Positions 26,978 through 38,483 are shown, counted from the first letter of the stretch. The stretch is DNA of 64,000 nucleotides from Rhodoferax sp. (GCF_028714215.1 NZ_JAQTMS010000019.1:1-64000), one strand, 5' to 3'. Notes: a model not told the origin generated them from the letters alone. Numbers and translations: made by a program.

Positions 26978-28332
26978 GCCGTCAAAGTGCTGGCAATGCG
27001 CTGCGCACAACTTTGCGCCTGATTCGCATCGCGGGCTTCCACCATCACCCGGACCAGCGGTTCGGTGCCACTGGCGCGAATCAGTACCCGCCCGTTTGCG
27101 CCCAGTTCAGCTTCCACCGCCTGGGTTGCGGCCAGCAAGCGCGGGTTGGCCTGCCAATCCTGCGCCGGTTGCAGACGTACATTGATCAGCACTTGCGGAA
27201 ACAGTGTCACATCAGCCAGTAGCTGGGCCAATGTCTGGCCACTGCGCAGACAGGCTTGCAACACCTGCAGGGCGGAAATCAACCCGTCACCGGTGGTGTG
27301 CTTGTCCAGCGCCAACAAGTGCCCGGACCCTTCGCCACCCAGCAGCCAGCCGCGCTTTTCCAACTCTTCGAGTACATAGCGGTCGCCCACCTTGGCCCGC
27401 ACCAGCTGAACGCCTTTTGCCTTCAGGGCAAGCTCCACCGCCATGTTGGTCATCAAGGTCCCTACGACGCCGGCCACCGCTTCGCTGGCGCGTTTGTTAC
27501 CGCCATTGCCGCCGCGCAATTGGCGCTCTTTCACCATCAGATAAAGGATCTCGTCGCCATTGAACAAACGACCCTCGGCGTCCACCAGTTGGAGTCGATC
27601 GGCGTCACCGTCGAGCGCAATGCCATAGTGCGCGCCACTGGCTTGGACGGCCTTGACCAAGGCTTGGGGATGGGTTGCACCGACCTCGTGATTGATGTTC
27701 AAACCGTCGGGGGCGCAGCCAATGGAAGTGACCTCCGCACCGAGTTCGTGAAACACCATGGGAGCGACATGGTAAGCCGCGCCATGCGCCGCATCGACCA
27801 CGATCTTCACACCTTTAAGGGTCAGGTCGTTGGCAAAAGTGCTCTTGCAAAATTCAATGTAGCGACCGGCTGCATCACTCAGGCGACGGGTCTTGCCCAG
27901 GCTGGCCGAATCAGCCCACACTGGTGCCTCGTCCAATGCCGTCTCAACGTCCAATTCCCAAGCATCGGACAACTTGCTGCCCGACGCACTGAAAAACTTG
28001 ATACCGTTGTCAGCGAAAGGATTGTGGCTGGCGCTGATGACGACACCCAGCGATGCGCGCTGCGCCCGCGTCAGATAAGCGACACCCGGAGTGGGCAAAG
28101 GGCCTAGCAGCACCACATCGACACCAGCCGAGTTGAAACCGCTCTCCAGCGCACTCTCCAGCATATAACCCGAAATGCGCGTGTCCTTGCCGATCAATAC
28201 GGTCGGTCGGGCTTCGGATTTTTTCAGTACGTGCCCCACCGCGTGGGCCAGCCGCAGCACGAAATCAGGGGTGATGGGAGCTTGCCCGACAGTGCCACGA
28301 ATGCCGTCTGTGCCGAAATATTTTCTCTTCAT
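26974..28332 (-). CDS. glmM: Phosphoglucosamine mutase
   Basis: 452 residues. Converts glucosamine-6-phosphate to glucosamine-1-phosphate for UDP-GlcNAc. It opens [15 protein letters not shown]; the catalytic phosphoserine is in [13 protein letters not shown] (near residue 102); the metal-binding loop is [13 protein letters not shown] and the sugar loop GEGSGHL. It sits downstream of folP on the same strand, as in many proteobacteria where ftsH-folP-glmM form one transcription unit. Confidence 0.97.
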   Translation of the reverse strand: MKRKYFGTDGIRGTVGQAPITPDFVLRLAHAVGHVLKKSEARPTVLIGKDTRISGYMLESALESGFNSAGVDVVLLGPLPTPGVAYLTRAQRASLGVVISASHNPFADNGIKFFSASGSKLSDAWELDVETALDEAPVWADSASLGKTRRLSDAAGRYIEFCKSTFANDLTLKGVKIVVDAAHGAAYHVAPMVFHELGAEVTSIGCAPDGLNINHEVGATHPQALVKAVQASGAHYGIALDGDADRLQLVDAEGRLFNGDEILYLMVKERQLRGGNGGNKRASEAVAGVVGTLMTNMAVELALKAKGVQLVRAKVGDRYVLEELEKRGWLLGGEGSGHLLALDKHTTGDGLISALQVLQACLRSGQTLAQLLADVTLFPQVLINVRLQPAQDWQANPRLLAATQAVEAELGANGRVLIRASGTEPLVRVMVEARDANQAQSCAQRIASTLTA

Positions 28333-28372
28333 TGTGTATCCCTGACCATCGATTCATGTAATTTGACGCTAG

Positions 28373-29245
28373 CTATTTTATAGCACTCAAAACCTTCAAT
28401 GCCTGCACTGTTTCACGCACATCGTGCACCCGAACGATGGAAGCACCGCGCTCCACAGCCAGCAAGGCGGCCGCCACGCTGGGAACCATGCGCTCATGCC
28501 CCAACGAGCTCGTGACCGCGCTGCTGGCGCAGCCGGCGACCGCCGCCAGCGATGATTTTCGCGACCAGCCGACCAGCAAGGGATAGCCGTCGCCTAGCAA
28601 CTCGCCCTGGCGCGCCAGCAAAGCAAAATTCTGCGCCACGGTCTTGCCAAATCCGATGCCGGGATCAATCGCGATCCGGTTCTTTTGCACGCCCGAAGCT
28701 TGCAGATCCTGCGCCACCTCTTGCAAAAACAATCGCACCTGGCCGACTGCGTCGCCGGCCATCGGTTCGAGCTGCATGGTCAAGGGTTGGCGGTGCATGT
28801 GCATCAAGCAAACACCGCAGCTTGGATGGCGTGACACAACCTGCTTCCCGTCGATTTGGGAGGGGTCAGCGTCGGGCTCGCGCCAGCGCAAGGCCCAGAT
28901 GTCGTTAATGATGTCGGCACCAAGGTCCAGCACCGCCTGCATGACTGCCGGCTTACAGGTATCCACCGATACCGGCACCCCGAACTTGACGGCTTCACGG
29001 ACCACCGGCAGGACGCGGGCCAGTTCTTCCTCCAAGGCAATGGAGTGGGCGCCGGGACGGGACGACTCACCACCGATGTCAAGCATATCGGCACCGTCCT
29101 TGAGAAGGATTTCACAATGGCCAAGAGCGGCTGCCGTGGAGGCATGCTGCCCACCATCCGAAAACGAATCGGGCGTCACATTGACGATGCCCATCACTTT
29201 GGGGCTCGTCAAATCAACAAGAAATCGGGTGGTGTTCCATTTCAT
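28373..29245 (-). CDS. folP: Dihydropteroate synthase
   Basis: 290 residues from ATG 29,243-29,245; upstream codons in the same open frame lie in the ftsH terminator and are not coding. TIM-barrel enzyme joining pABA to dihydropterin pyrophosphate, the sulfonamide target. Motif one is VMGIVNVTPDSFSDGG (17-32), then DIGGESSRPGA, the phosphate loop IDPGIGFGK and C-terminal VRVHDVRETVQAL. Conserved order ftsH-folP-glmM. Confidence 0.96.
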   Translation of the reverse strand: MKWNTTRFLVDLTSPKVMGIVNVTPDSFSDGGQHASTAAALGHCEILLKDGADMLDIGGESSRPGAHSIALEEELARVLPVVREAVKFGVPVSVDTCKPAVMQAVLDLGADIINDIWALRWREPDADPSQIDGKQVVSRHPSCGVCLMHMHRQPLTMQLEPMAGDAVGQVRLFLQEVAQDLQASGVQKNRIAIDPGIGFGKTVAQNFALLARQGELLGDGYPLLVGWSRKSSLAAVAGCASSAVTSSLGHERMVPSVAAALLAVERGASIVRVHDVRETVQALKVLSAIK

Positions 29246-29271
29246 GGCGACGTCGGCGCTTTGGGTCAAAC

Positions 29272-29295
29272 AAAAACGGGGCAACTGTGCCCCGT
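29272..29295 (-). terminator. Intrinsic terminator between ftsH and folP
   Basis: Stem ACGGGGC/GCCCCGT (29,276-29,282 with 29,289-29,295), six-base loop. On the minus strand it is followed by a run of five Ts. It ends 26 bp before the folP start, so folP transcription depends on read-through or its own promoter. Confidence 0.75.
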
Positions 29296-29318
29296 TAATA
29301 TCGGTCTGAATACCGCTT

Positions 29319-31238
29319 CTAGGCGGCGGTGGGGGCAGCGTCAGTCTTGACTGCCGGTGCGCCACCGCTGCCAGTGTCTCCGCCCGCAGACGGCACGCGC
29401 GGCGTCCAGTCCTTCGGTGGACGCGGTTCCTTGCCGGCCATGATGTCGTCAAGCTGATCGCTGTCTATGGTCTCCCACTCCAGCAAGGCCTTGGCCATGG
29501 CATGCATCTTGTCCCGATTGTCCTCAATCAGCTTGCGCGCCAGGCTGTATTGCTGGTCAATGATGCGGCGCACCTCACCATCCACCTTCTGCATGGTCTG
29601 CTCGCTCATGTTGGTGGTCTTGGTGACGGAACGACCGAGAAAGACCTCGCCCTCGTTTTCGGCATAGACCATGGGGCCCAGGGCATCGGTCATGCCGTAA
29701 CGGGTCACCATGTCGCGCGCAATGTGGGTGGCGCGCTCGAAGTCGTTGCTGGCGCCGGTGGTCATCTGGTTCATGAACACCTCTTCCGCGATACGGCCAC
29801 CGAACAACATGCTGATCTGATTCAGCATGTATTCGCTGTCGTAGCTGTAGCGGTCCTGTGCCGGCAAGCTCATGGTGACACCCAAGGCGCGGCCACGCGG
29901 GATGATGGTTACTTTATGCACCGGGTCGCATTTGGGCAACATCTTGCCGATCAGGGCGTGCCCGGACTCGTGATAAGCGGTGTTCCGGCGTTCGCTTTCC
30001 GGCATCACCATGCTCTTGCGCTCCGGGCCCATCAGGATCTTGTCCTTGGCCTTTTCAAAATCCTGCATCTCGACGGTGCGGGCGTTGCGCCGCGCCGCCA
30101 TCAGTGCGGCTTCGTTGCACAGATTGGCAAGGTCGGCACCCGACATGCCCGGGGTGCCGCGCGCGATAACGCCCGCGTTGACATCCTGACCCAGAGGCAC
30201 TTTGCGCATGTGGACATTGAGAATCTGCTCGCGTCCGCGAATGTCGGGCAGCGTCACGTAGACCTGACGGTCAAAGCGGCCGGGGCGCAGCAGCGCCGCG
30301 TCAAGAATGTCGGGCCGGTTGGTGGCAGCAACCACGATCACGCCGGCATTAGTCTCGAAGCCATCCATCTCGACCAGCATCTGGTTCAGGGTCTGCTCGC
30401 GCTCATCGTTGCCACCGCCCAGTCCGGCACCACGCTGGCGTCCCACCGCATCAATTTCATCGATGAAGATGATGCAGGGGGCATTTTTCTTGGCGTTGTC
30501 AAACATGTCGCGCACCCGGGAAGCGCCCACGCCGACAAACATTTCGACAAAATCGGAGCCTGAAATGGAGAAGAACGGCACCTTGGCCTCGCCGGCGATA
30601 CCTTTGGCCAGCAGCGTCTTGCCGGTGCCAGGCGGGCCCACCAGCAGCAGCCCACGGGGGATCCGGCCTCCCAATTTCTGGAATTTGGCCGGGTCCTTCA
30701 GGAAATCAACCACCTCTTTGACTTCTTCCTTGGCCTCGTCGCAACCGGCGACGTCGGCAAAGGTAACCTGGTTCGTGTTTTCATCCAGCAAACGGGCTTT
30801 GCTCTTGCCAAAACTGAAGGCACCGCCCTTGCCACCACCCTGCATCTGGCGCATGAAATAAACCCAGACACCAATCAAGAGCAGCATGGGTCCCCAACTG
30901 ACCAGCAGCGTCATCAGCAAGGAACCTTCTTCGCGCGCCTTGACGTCGAATTTGACCCCGTTGGCAATCAGGTCTCCCACCAAGCCGCGATCCAGGTAGG
31001 TGGCGGTGGTTCTGACCTTGCGGTCGTCGTTGGTGACCGCAATAATCTCGGTCCCCCCCTGACCTTCCTGGATAACGGCGCTCTTGATGCGCTTGCCGCG
31101 CACCTCCTCCAGGAAATCGGAATAACCGAGATTCCCGGCGCCTGCCGGCCCCCTGGTTTCGAACTGTTTGAAGACAGTGAATAGCACAAGCGCAATGACC
31201 AGCCAGACGGCTATTTTCGAGAACCACTGATTATTCAA
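29319..31238 (-). CDS. ftsH: ATP-dependent zinc metalloprotease FtsH
   Basis: 639 residues if started at TTG 31,236-31,238, which has GGAG six bases upstream and gives the usual [16 protein letters not shown] opening; a TTG four codons earlier is an alternative. Two membrane spans (about 5-22 and 100-118) flank a periplasmic domain. The AAA module has [13 protein letters not shown] and [18 protein letters not shown] region with RPGRFDRQV; the protease has the zinc motif HESGH near residue 423. Degrades membrane and short-lived cytosolic proteins such as LpxC in model species. Downstream of rlmE on the same strand, the classic rlmE-ftsH order. Confidence 0.97.
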   Translation of the reverse strand: MNNQWFSKIAVWLVIALVLFTVFKQFETRGPAGAGNLGYSDFLEEVRGKRIKSAVIQEGQGGTEIIAVTNDDRKVRTTATYLDRGLVGDLIANGVKFDVKAREEGSLLMTLLVSWGPMLLLIGVWVYFMRQMQGGGKGGAFSFGKSKARLLDENTNQVTFADVAGCDEAKEEVKEVVDFLKDPAKFQKLGGRIPRGLLLVGPPGTGKTLLAKGIAGEAKVPFFSISGSDFVEMFVGVGASRVRDMFDNAKKNAPCIIFIDEIDAVGRQRGAGLGGGNDEREQTLNQMLVEMDGFETNAGVIVVAATNRPDILDAALLRPGRFDRQVYVTLPDIRGREQILNVHMRKVPLGQDVNAGVIARGTPGMSGADLANLCNEAALMAARRNARTVEMQDFEKAKDKILMGPERKSMVMPESERRNTAYHESGHALIGKMLPKCDPVHKVTIIPRGRALGVTMSLPAQDRYSYDSEYMLNQISMLFGGRIAEEVFMNQMTTGASNDFERATHIARDMVTRYGMTDALGPMVYAENEGEVFLGRSVTKTTNMSEQTMQKVDGEVRRIIDQQYSLARKLIEDNRDKMHAMAKALLEWETIDSDQLDDIMAGKEPRPPKDWTPRVPSAGGDTGSGGAPAVKTDAAPTAA

Positions 31239-31363
31239 GCGAGGCTCCAATAGGGACGCAAATAAGAAGACGAAGCACAGTTGGGCTCTATTTTAGGCGT
31301 TTCAAGGCCAACGGCACGCGGTGCCGGATTTTCAACTTCCCGGCCCTGGAAAACGCAGGGAAT

Positions 31364-32038
31364 TCAGGTCCGCTGCAAGCCCGATCCGAGCAGAAACGTT
31401 TCCGACGATTTGTCACGGGAGGCCTTGGGTTTGATTACCTTGACGACCCGAAACGTTTCCTTGAATCGTTTGACCAACTGGTCGTAACCGCCGCCATGGA
31501 AAACTTTTGCAACCAGCGCGCCCTCTGGTTTCAGGTGGTTCTGGGCGAATTCAAGTGCCAACTCGACCAGCGTTTCGATGCGCGCGGAGTCGGCCGATGC
31601 GATGCCGGACAAATTGGGCGCCATGTCCGACACCACCACGTCAGCCTGCCGGCCCTTCATTTCATCCGTCAGGCGCTGCAAAACTTCCGGCTCGCGAAAA
31701 TCCCCCAGTAAAAACAGGACGCCTTCCACCGGTTCCATGGGCAAGATGTCCAGCGCGATGATGCCGCCATTGAGTTCCCCCGCCGCGGCGCCGCCGCCGA
31801 TCGCGGTTTTGGGTGACATTTTTCGCCGCAGGTACTGGCTCCAAGCGCCCGGGGTCGAACCCAGGTCAACCACCAGCTGACCCGGCTTGATCAGATGATG
31901 AGTTTCGTCAATTTCCTTGAGTTTATAAGCCGCACGGGCGCGATAGCCTTCCAGCTTCGCCAGCTTGACGTAGGGGTCATTGACGTGATCGTTGATCCAC
32001 GCCCGGTTGACCTTGCTGCTTTTGGTTTTGACTTTCAT
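31364..32038 (-). CDS. rlmE: 23S rRNA 2'-O-ribose methyltransferase RlmE
   Basis: 224 residues from ATG 32,036-32,038. Methylates U2552 in the A-loop of 23S rRNA. It starts with the basic region [21 protein letters not shown] motif I is [15 protein letters not shown]; later [13 protein letters not shown] and [14 protein letters not shown] supply the catalytic K-D-K residues. An insertion of about 15 Gly/Ala residues ([15 protein letters not shown]) follows motif I. Upstream of ftsH, divergent from yhbY (start-to-start 28 bp). Confidence 0.95.
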   Translation of the reverse strand: MKVKTKSSKVNRAWINDHVNDPYVKLAKLEGYRARAAYKLKEIDETHHLIKPGQLVVDLGSTPGAWSQYLRRKMSPKTAIGGGAAAGELNGGIIALDILPMEPVEGVLFLLGDFREPEVLQRLTDEMKGRQADVVVSDMAPNLSGIASADSARIETLVELALEFAQNHLKPEGALVAKVFHGGGYDQLVKRFKETFRVVKVIKPKASRDKSSETFLLGSGLQRT

Positions 32039-32066
32039 TTTTGCCTTCGTGACCGATAATACCGGC

Positions 32067-32540
32067 ATGTCCCAAATTCAATTGACTCCTGCGCAACGCA
32101 AAGAATACCGCGCGCAAGCGCATCACCTCGACCCCGTCGTGATGGTGGGCGGCGACGGGCTCAGCGCCGCGGTCAAAAAGGAAGCCGACGCCGCCTTGAA
32201 CGCCCATGGACTGATCAAGGTGCGTGTGTTTTCGGACGACCGCGCAGCGCGGGAAGCCATGTTTCAGACGCTGGCCGACGAACTGGGTGCGGCACCAATT
32301 CAGCACATTGGCAAACTGCTGGTGCTCTGGCGGCCCATGCCAGAACGGGAAAAGACAGCCGACGAAGACCGCCTGCCCGGTCCGCGCGACTTCAAGGTAC
32401 TCAAGTACAGCAAACGGGGCGGTCAGCGCCCCGAAGTCAAAACCTTGCGCGTTCTGGGCAATCAACGCCTGACGGCGGGCGGTCAGGTCAAGCGTTCCAA
32501 GCCCAAGCAAATCAGCATCAAAAAGCGAAGCCAGACCTGA
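32067..32540 (+). CDS. yhbY: YhbY family RNA-binding (CRM domain) protein
   Basis: 157 residues from ATG 32,067; the frame is open earlier, but those codons overlap rlmE. The N-terminal CRM domain (residues 1-97) includes [19 protein letters not shown] and [15 protein letters not shown], a GxxG-like loop. E. coli YhbY associates with pre-50S particles. This one carries a basic C-terminal extension of about 55 residues ([15 protein letters not shown], then [12 protein letters not shown]) absent from the short E. coli protein but usual in betaproteobacteria. Divergent from rlmE, another 50S assembly factor. Confidence 0.93.
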   Translation: MSQIQLTPAQRKEYRAQAHHLDPVVMVGGDGLSAAVKKEADAALNAHGLIKVRVFSDDRAAREAMFQTLADELGAAPIQHIGKLLVLWRPMPEREKTADEDRLPGPRDFKVLKYSKRGGQRPEVKTLRVLGNQRLTAGGQVKRSKPKQISIKKRSQT

Positions 32541-32585
32541 CCTAGGCAGCACGGCGGGCCGCGAGCCGGCGCCGCCCTCAAAGCG

Positions 32586-32996
32586 TCAGTTTTCCGGCTT
32601 CGTGGACGTCAGCTTCCAGAACACCAGCGCAGCGCACAACCACTGGAGCACAAACATCGCGCTGCCAACGCTGTGCCACAAACGCAAGTTCTCACGGGCC
32701 ACAATGCGCGGCGCCACGGCAAACTCGGACAACAGCGCCAGCAGCATCCCGGCCACGATGAAGATCAGCACCTGCTGGGCAACGGGTACGCCTTTTGCCG
32801 ATGGATTCGAGCGCAACAATAAAAACAAGCCGCAGCTGCATGACAGCCAGGTTTGCGCCGAAAACAGCTTGGCCGCCATGCCGCCAGCGAGTGCCGGCGT
32901 CGGCAAATGCGCAAACAGCAAGGGCACGACCAAAAAACCGATCGTGCTCAGGCTGGCCCACCACAGCGCCGCCACCCAAACCGGCAAGCGCGACAT
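32586..32996 (-). CDS. DUF4149 domain membrane protein
   Basis: 136 residues from ATG 32,994-32,996; the longer open frame upstream lies in repeat-like DNA and is dismissed. Four hydrophobic spans (about 5-25, 40-60, 72-92, 110-130), with FLVVPLLFAHLPTPALAGGM and AGMLLALLSEFAVAPRIVA as family-like stretches. Function unknown. The gene stands between yhbY and greA, as it does in several Burkholderiales. Confidence 0.82.
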   Translation of the reverse strand: MSRLPVWVAALWWASLSTIGFLVVPLLFAHLPTPALAGGMAAKLFSAQTWLSCSCGLFLLLRSNPSAKGVPVAQQVLIFIVAGMLLALLSEFAVAPRIVARENLRLWHSVGSAMFVLQWLCAALVFWKLTSTKPEN

Positions 32997-33044
32997 CAGA
33001 TCCGACACTGGACTGCCCCAAGACCGATCATCCTCTTGAGAGAA

Positions 33045-33228
33045 GGATACAAAGCGCCGAACGTGGGGGTCAAGATCCGGCGCCGGGCCGCCCCAAGCCG
33101 GATCAGCCCCCTTGGGGCTGATGCCCGCGGCTCCCAGCCGGCCTGCGCAGGGTGGGACGGGCAGAAGAGTCGTTGCCTGTGGCATCGACCTGTACAGAGA
33201 GTACACGCAGCGACGAACGTGGGGGTCA
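33045..33228. repeat. Intergenic segment with a 15-bp direct repeat
   Basis: CGAACGTGGGGGTCA occurs at about 33,059-33,073 and again at about 33,214-33,228, 155 bp apart, flanking GC-rich DNA. It fills the gap between the DUF4149 gene and greA. Origin unknown; it may be a small repeat unit duplicated by recombination. Confidence 0.45.
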
Positions 33229-33234
33229 TTTTCT

Positions 33235-33711
33235 TCAGATGTAGCTTACCGCCACCACTTCATAGTGCTTGACGCCGCCGGGCGCCTGAACTTCTGCCGT
33301 ATCGCCTTCTGATTTGCCGATCAAAGCGCGGGCAATGGGACTTCCAATATTGATCAAGCCCAGTTTGATGTCGGCCTCGTCTTCACCCACAATTTGGTAA
33401 GTCACGATATCCCCTGAATCTTCCTCTTCAAGCTTCACGGTTGCGCCAAACACGACTCTGCCATCGGCATTGAGTTCAGCCGGATCAATGATCTGGCAGA
33501 CCGACAACTTGCCTTCAACTTCCTTGATACGCCCTTCAATGAAACCCTGGCGATCCTTGGCAACTTCGTATTCGGCATTTTCACTCAGGTCGCCCTGGGC
33601 GCGTGCCTCGGCAATGGCGTTGATGACCCAGGGGCGATCCACGGTCTTGAGTTTTTGCAGCTCAAGTTTGAGCTTCTCGGCGCCGCGCTTGGTGATGGGA
33701 ATGGTAGCCAC
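33235..33711 (-). CDS. greA: Transcription elongation factor GreA
   Basis: 158 residues, standard length. An N-terminal coiled coil (residues 1-75) has the conserved acidic tip DLSENAEYEVAKD; the C-terminal FKBP-like domain shows VVFGATVKLEEEDSG and ends EVVAVSYI. GreA stimulates transcript cleavage in backtracked RNA polymerase. It lies downstream of carB on the same strand; a repeat copy sits between them. Confidence 0.97.
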   Translation of the reverse strand: MATIPITKRGAEKLKLELQKLKTVDRPWVINAIAEARAQGDLSENAEYEVAKDRQGFIEGRIKEVEGKLSVCQIIDPAELNADGRVVFGATVKLEEEDSGDIVTYQIVGEDEADIKLGLINIGSPIARALIGKSEGDTAEVQAPGGVKHYEVVAVSYI

Positions 33712-33778
33712 GTACTGCTCCGTCAGGGGTTATACAAAAGGAAACCGCCGAGCGTTGCCGTCCGGCGGTAATGAAATT

Positions 33779-33829
33779 TTGCGGGACAGACCGCAGTTAC
33801 GCGAAGCGAACCAGCTCTGTCCTCAACTG
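33779..33829. repeat. Dispersed hairpin repeat, copy B
   Basis: Inverted relative to copy A: GCGGGACAGA at the left and CTCTGTCCTCAACTGT at the right. It lies between carB and greA and shares the AGTTGAGGACAGAG and CTGTCCCGCAA ends of copies A and C, with a different interior. Confidence 0.6.
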
Positions 33830-33839
33830 TATGTTCGGA

Positions 33840-36800
33840 TTATGCCGCGATTGTCGGCACACCGTCACACACCGCAGCCAATTGCGCATGCATTTCCTGC
33901 ACCGAAATCACATCCAGGTGATCGACGTGCGGCAGGCCCTGCACTGCCGCCTCGGCCCCGGCAATGGTCGTGAAGGTGGTGACTCGCGCCAGCAAGGCCG
34001 AGGTGCGAATCTGGCGCGAGTCGGCAATCGCATTGCGACGCTCTTCCACGGTGTGGATAACCAGGGCAATCTCATTGTTTTTGATCATGTCCACGATATG
34101 TGGACGCCCCTCGGTCACTTTATAGACCATGGCGCATGGCACACCGGCCGCATTGATGGCGGCGGCGGTGCCCTTGGTCGCCAACACAACGAAACCCATG
34201 GCAGCCAGCGCACGCGCCACCTCGACGGCACGCGGTTTGTCATTGGTTTTGGCCGAGATAAACACTTTGCCGGAGCGCGGCAGTCTGGTACCGGCGCCGA
34301 TTTGGGATTTCACGAAGGCTTCGCCAAAGGTCTTGCCAACACCCATGACTTCACCGGTGGACTTCATTTCAGGGCCGAGAATGGTATCGACGCCGGGGAA
34401 TTTGACAAACGGAAAAACCGCTTCCTTCACACTGAAATAAGGCGGTGTCACTTCCTTGCCAATGCCTTGTGACGCCAGCGACTGGCCGACCATGCAGCGC
34501 GCGGCCACTTTGGCCAGTTGAACCCCGGTCGCCTTGGACACGAAAGGCACGGTGCGGGAAGCGCGCGGATTGACTTCCAGCACGTAGATGATGTCCTTGC
34601 CGTCGATGTTCTGAATGGCAAACTGCACATTCATCAGGCCCACCACCTCCAGGGCATGAGCCATGGCAGCGGTCTGGCGCTTGATCTCGGTGACCGTTTC
34701 AGCGCTCAGGCTGTAGGGCGGCAGCGAGCAGGCCGAGTCGCCGCTGTGCACGCCAGCCTGCTCGATGTGCTCCATCACCCCACCGATAAAGATGGCTGCT
34801 TCGGCACCAGCGGACGGGGCATCGCGAATGCAATCCACATCGCACTCGATGGCATCGTTCAAAAATCGGTCCAGCAATACCGGGGAATCATGGCTGACCC
34901 GGACCGCTTCACGCATGTAACGCTCCAGGTCGCGCTGCTCATGCACGATTTCCATGGCCCGGCCACCCAGCACATAGCTGGGGCGCACCACCAGCGGGTA
35001 GCCCAGGGCAGCGGCTTTTTCCAGCGCCTCGGATTCGGTACGGGCGGTTGCGTTGGACGGCTGGCGCAGGCCCAGCGCATGCAGCAATTTCTGAAAACGC
35101 TCGCGGTCCTCGGCGGCGTCGATCATGTCGGGCGAGGTGCCGATGATGGGCACGCCGTTGGCCTCCAGGTCCAGCGCCAACTTCAAAGGCGTCTGGCCAC
35201 CGTATTGCACGATCACCCCCAGCGGTTTTTCCTTGTCCACGATTTCGAGGACATCCTCCAGTGTCAGCGGTTCGAAATACAGGCGATCCGAGGTGTCGTA
35301 GTCGGTCGAAACCGTCTCCGGATTGCAGTTCACCATGATGGTCTCATAACCATCCTCGCGCAGCGCCAACGCCGCATGCACGCAGCAATAATCAAACTCG
35401 ATACCCTGGCCGATGCGGTTCGGACCACCGCCCAGCACAATGATCTTTTTCTTATCGCTGGGCGCTGCTTCGCACTCGGCACCCTCGGCCTCGTAAGTCG
35501 AATAAAGATAGGCTGTGGTGGTGGAGAACTCGGCGGCGCAAGTGTCCACCCGCTTGAACACCGGACGCACGCCCAGGGCGCGACGCTTTTCACGAACAGC
35601 GCTATCGGTGGTCTTGAATTGGCGCGCCAAGCGGCGATCCGAAAAGCCTTTTTGCTTCAGGGCGCGCAGCGTTGCCGCATCGATATGGTCCAGCGCAGTG
35701 CCAACGGCGGGCGCCGGAAGGCGCTCGATTTCGAGCTCGATCTTGACGATCTGCTCGATCTGCACCAGAAACCAGCGGTCGATCTTGGTCAGCGCAAACA
35801 CTTCATCCACGCTCCAGCCGGCGGCGAACGCGTCGCCCACGTACCAGATGCGCTCCGGGCCTGGTTCACCCAATTCCTTCTCCAGCACCTCACGGTCCTG
35901 CGTCTTCTCGTTCATGCCGTCGACGCCGACTTCCAGGCCGCGCAGTGCTTTCTGGAACGACTCCTGAAAAGTGCGTCCAATCGCCATCACTTCACCGACC
36001 GATTTCATTTGGGTCGTCAGGCGACTGTCGGCCGCCGGGAATTTCTCGAACGCGAAACGCGGGACTTTGGTCACCACGTAATCGATGCTGGGCTCAAAAC
36101 TCGCGGGCGTGGCGCCACCCGTGATTTCATTGCGCAATTCGTCCAGCGTGTAGCCCACCGCCAATTTGGCCGCCACCTTGGCAATCGGAAAGCCGGTGGC
36201 CTTGGAGGCCAGGGCGGAGGAGCGCGAGACCCGCGGATTCATCTCGATCACCACCATGCGCCCGTCTTGCGGGTTGATGGCGAACTGCACGTTGGAGCCG
36301 CCGGTGTCGACCCCGATTTCACGCAGCACCGCCAGCGACGCGTTGCGCAGGATCTGGTATTCCTTGTCACTCAGCGTCTGCGCCGGCGCCACCGTGATCG
36401 AATCGCCGGTATGCACCCCCATCGGGTCAAGATTCTCGATGGAACAGATGATGATGCAGTTGTCCGCCTTGTCGCGCACAACCTCCATCTCGTACTCTTT
36501 CCAGCCCAGCAGGGATTCTTCAATCAGCAGTTCATTGGTCGGTGACGCCTCCAGGCCGCGCTTGCAGATGAGTTCGAACTCTTCCGCGTTGTAGGCAATG
36601 CCGCCGCCGGTGCCGCCCAGCGTGAAACTGGGACGGATGACGGTTGGGAAGCCCAGTGTTTTTTGCACGCCCCAGGCTTCTTCCATGCTGTGTGCGATAC
36701 CCGAACGCGCCGAACCGAGGCCGATCCTGGTCATGGCGTCCTTGAACTTCAGACGGTCTTCCGCCTTGTCAATGGCTTCGGGCGTTGCGCCAATGAGTTC

Positions 36801-37160
36801 GATGGCGCGTCCCGTGGCCGCGCCCTGGTATTTTTCCAGTACCCCTTGATGCCACAAGTCGAGGGCGCAATTGAGCGCAGTCTGGCCGCCCATGGTCGGC
36901 AAAATGGCATCAGGACGTTCTTTGGCGATTATTTTGGCCACCGTCTGCCAGGTGATGGGCTCGATGTAGGTCACATCGGCCGTGGCCGGATCGGTCATGA
37001 TGGTGGCCGGGTTGCTATTGATCAGTATGACTTTGTAGCCCTCTTCGCGCAGCGCCTTGCAGGCTTGCACGCCGGAGTAGTCGAACTCACAGGCCTGACC
37101 GATGATGATGGGGCCGGCACCGATGATGAGAATGGATTGGATATCTGTGCGCTTAGGCAT
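33840..37160 (-). CDS. carB: Carbamoyl-phosphate synthase large chain
   Basis: 1,106 residues, about 30 longer than the E. coli protein. Two homologous ATP-grasp halves: the first has [20 protein letters not shown] and [12 protein letters not shown]; the second has [18 protein letters not shown] and [14 protein letters not shown]-terminal MGS-like allosteric domain follows. It makes carbamoyl phosphate for arginine and pyrimidines with CarA. Starts 2 bp after the carA stop. Confidence 0.98.
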   Translation of the reverse strand: MPKRTDIQSILIIGAGPIIIGQACEFDYSGVQACKALREEGYKVILINSNPATIMTDPATADVTYIEPITWQTVAKIIAKERPDAILPTMGGQTALNCALDLWHQGVLEKYQGAATGRAIELIGATPEAIDKAEDRLKFKDAMTRIGLGSARSGIAHSMEEAWGVQKTLGFPTVIRPSFTLGGTGGGIAYNAEEFELICKRGLEASPTNELLIEESLLGWKEYEMEVVRDKADNCIIICSIENLDPMGVHTGDSITVAPAQTLSDKEYQILRNASLAVLREIGVDTGGSNVQFAINPQDGRMVVIEMNPRVSRSSALASKATGFPIAKVAAKLAVGYTLDELRNEITGGATPASFEPSIDYVVTKVPRFAFEKFPAADSRLTTQMKSVGEVMAIGRTFQESFQKALRGLEVGVDGMNEKTQDREVLEKELGEPGPERIWYVGDAFAAGWSVDEVFALTKIDRWFLVQIEQIVKIELEIERLPAPAVGTALDHIDAATLRALKQKGFSDRRLARQFKTTDSAVREKRRALGVRPVFKRVDTCAAEFSTTTAYLYSTYEAEGAECEAAPSDKKKIIVLGGGPNRIGQGIEFDYCCVHAALALREDGYETIMVNCNPETVSTDYDTSDRLYFEPLTLEDVLEIVDKEKPLGVIVQYGGQTPLKLALDLEANGVPIIGTSPDMIDAAEDRERFQKLLHALGLRQPSNATARTESEALEKAAALGYPLVVRPSYVLGGRAMEIVHEQRDLERYMREAVRVSHDSPVLLDRFLNDAIECDVDCIRDAPSAGAEAAIFIGGVMEHIEQAGVHSGDSACSLPPYSLSAETVTEIKRQTAAMAHALEVVGLMNVQFAIQNIDGKDIIYVLEVNPRASRTVPFVSKATGVQLAKVAARCMVGQSLASQGIGKEVTPPYFSVKEAVFPFVKFPGVDTILGPEMKSTGEVMGVGKTFGEAFVKSQIGAGTRLPRSGKVFISAKTNDKPRAVEVARALAAMGFVVLATKGTAAAINAAGVPCAMVYKVTEGRPHIVDMIKNNEIALVIHTVEERRNAIADSRQIRTSALLARVTTFTTIAGAEAAVQGLPHVDHLDVISVQEMHAQLAAVCDGVPTIAA

Positions 37161-38355
37161 TCTTGTTCTCCCGGGCTTTCTCCATCAGCGCAGTGAAGCG
37201 ATCAAACAGATAGGCAATGTCGTGCGGACCGGGCGATGCTTCCGGGTGGCCCTGAAAGCAAAACGCCGGCTTGTCGGTGCGCTCCAAGCCTTGCAGCGTG
37301 CCATCAAACAAGCTGACGTGGGTGGCGCGCAGGTTGACTGGCAGCGAATGTTCGTCCACCGCAAAACCATGGTTCTGGCTGGTGATGCTGACGCGGCCGC
37401 TGTCCAGGTCTTTTACCGGGTGGTTGGCGCCATGGTGACCGAACTTCATCTTGAAGGTTTTGGCGCCGCTGGCCAAAGCCATGATCTGGTGGCCCAAGCA
37501 GATGCCGAAGACCGGAATACCCGTTTCAAGCAACTCGGCCACCGCCGCAATGGCGTAGTCGCAGGGCTCGGGGTCGCCCGGGCCATTGCTCAGGAAGATG
37601 CCGTCGGGTCGGTGGCTGAGCACTTTGGCCGCAGGCGTATCCGCCGGCACCACGGTGATCCGGCAGGCATGCAGTGCCAGTATGCGCAAAATGTTGAACT
37701 TGATACCAAAGTCATAGGCGACAACGTGAAACCTGGCACCGGTTTGCTCGCCGTAACCCGGTTTGCCCTGGAGTTGCGGATGTTTGAGCTGCCACTCGGT
37801 TTGCGTCCACTCAAAAGCGGCTCGGGTCGACACCACTTTGGCCAGGTCCGTTCCCGCCATGCTGGGCGCACAGCGTGCCAGGGCCAGCGCCTGCTCAATC
37901 CTTGCCGGCGTGATGGACTCGCCTTCGCCTAGCGCGAGAATGCAGCCATTCTGCGCGCCTTGGGTACGCAGATGACGCGTCAACTGGCGTGTATCCAGAT
38001 TCGCAATGGCCACAGTCTTCTGCTGTACCAGATACTCTGGCAGCGACATGCTGGCGCGGAAATTGGAGGCCACCAGCGGCACATCCTTGACGATCAGCCC
38101 CGCCGCGTGCACCTTGGCGGCTTCGACGTCCTGCGTGTTGACGCCGTAGTTGCCAATATGCGGATAGGTGAGTGTGACGATTTGCTGGCAGTAGCTCGGG
38201 TCTGTGAGAATTTCCTGGTAACCAGTCATGGCGGTGTTGAACACCACCTCGCCAACGGTCGAGCCAGAGGCTCCGACGGAATTTCCAACAAACACCGTGC
38301 CGTCTGCAAGCGCCAGAATGGCGGGGGGATAGGTTCCCTGTAAAGACAAAAGCAC
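37153..38355 (-). CDS. carA: Carbamoyl-phosphate synthase small chain
   Basis: 400 residues from GTG 38,353-38,355, preceded by CCGGAG at 7-8 bp. Class I glutamine amidotransferase supplying ammonia to CarB. The nucleophile Cys is in [17 protein letters not shown] (near residue 285); the His-Glu pair is in [13 protein letters not shown]. First gene of carAB, with a leader of about 100 bp containing an inverted repeat. Confidence 0.97.
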   Translation of the reverse strand: MLLSLQGTYPPAILALADGTVFVGNSVGASGSTVGEVVFNTAMTGYQEILTDPSYCQQIVTLTYPHIGNYGVNTQDVEAAKVHAAGLIVKDVPLVASNFRASMSLPEYLVQQKTVAIANLDTRQLTRHLRTQGAQNGCILALGEGESITPARIEQALALARCAPSMAGTDLAKVVSTRAAFEWTQTEWQLKHPQLQGKPGYGEQTGARFHVVAYDFGIKFNILRILALHACRITVVPADTPAAKVLSHRPDGIFLSNGPGDPEPCDYAIAAVAELLETGIPVFGICLGHQIMALASGAKTFKMKFGHHGANHPVKDLDSGRVSITSQNHGFAVDEHSLPVNLRATHVSLFDGTLQGLERTDKPAFCFQGHPEASPGPHDIAYLFDRFTALMEKARENKNA

Positions 38356-38380
38356 TGGGTTCTCCGGATGGGTTTTCGGG

Positions 38381-38458
38381 TACGCCCAAACGCGCTCAAG
38401 AGACCACTCTTGGCTTGCTTTGATGAGGGAATTGGCTTGAGGGGGCTCCGGGCGTACG
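38381..38458 (-). promoter_or_regulatory. carA leader with inverted repeat
   Basis: GTACGCCC and GGGCGTAC face each other about 62 bp apart between the likely promoter and the carA start. There is room for a long stem-loop or a repressor-binding pair, fitting a pathway normally controlled by arginine and pyrimidines. No known motif such as a clear ARG box was recognised. Confidence 0.35.
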
Positions 38459-38477
38459 GGGTGCGGTGAAGCGCCTC

Positions 38478-38483
38478 ATTATA
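38478..38483 (-). promoter_or_regulatory. carA: Probable -10 box for carAB
   Basis: The minus strand reads TATAAT here, a perfect sigma-70 -10 element 125 bp upstream of the carA GTG. No good -35 hexamer is visible at 17 bp. The rest of the promoter overlaps the 3' end of the neighbouring methyltransferase gene. Confidence 0.45.

Noticed and set aside
33045-33206. N-terminal extension of the DUF4149 gene to 33,206
   Set aside because: The 70 extra residues derive from repeat-like GC-rich DNA; the membrane protein proper starts at 32,996.
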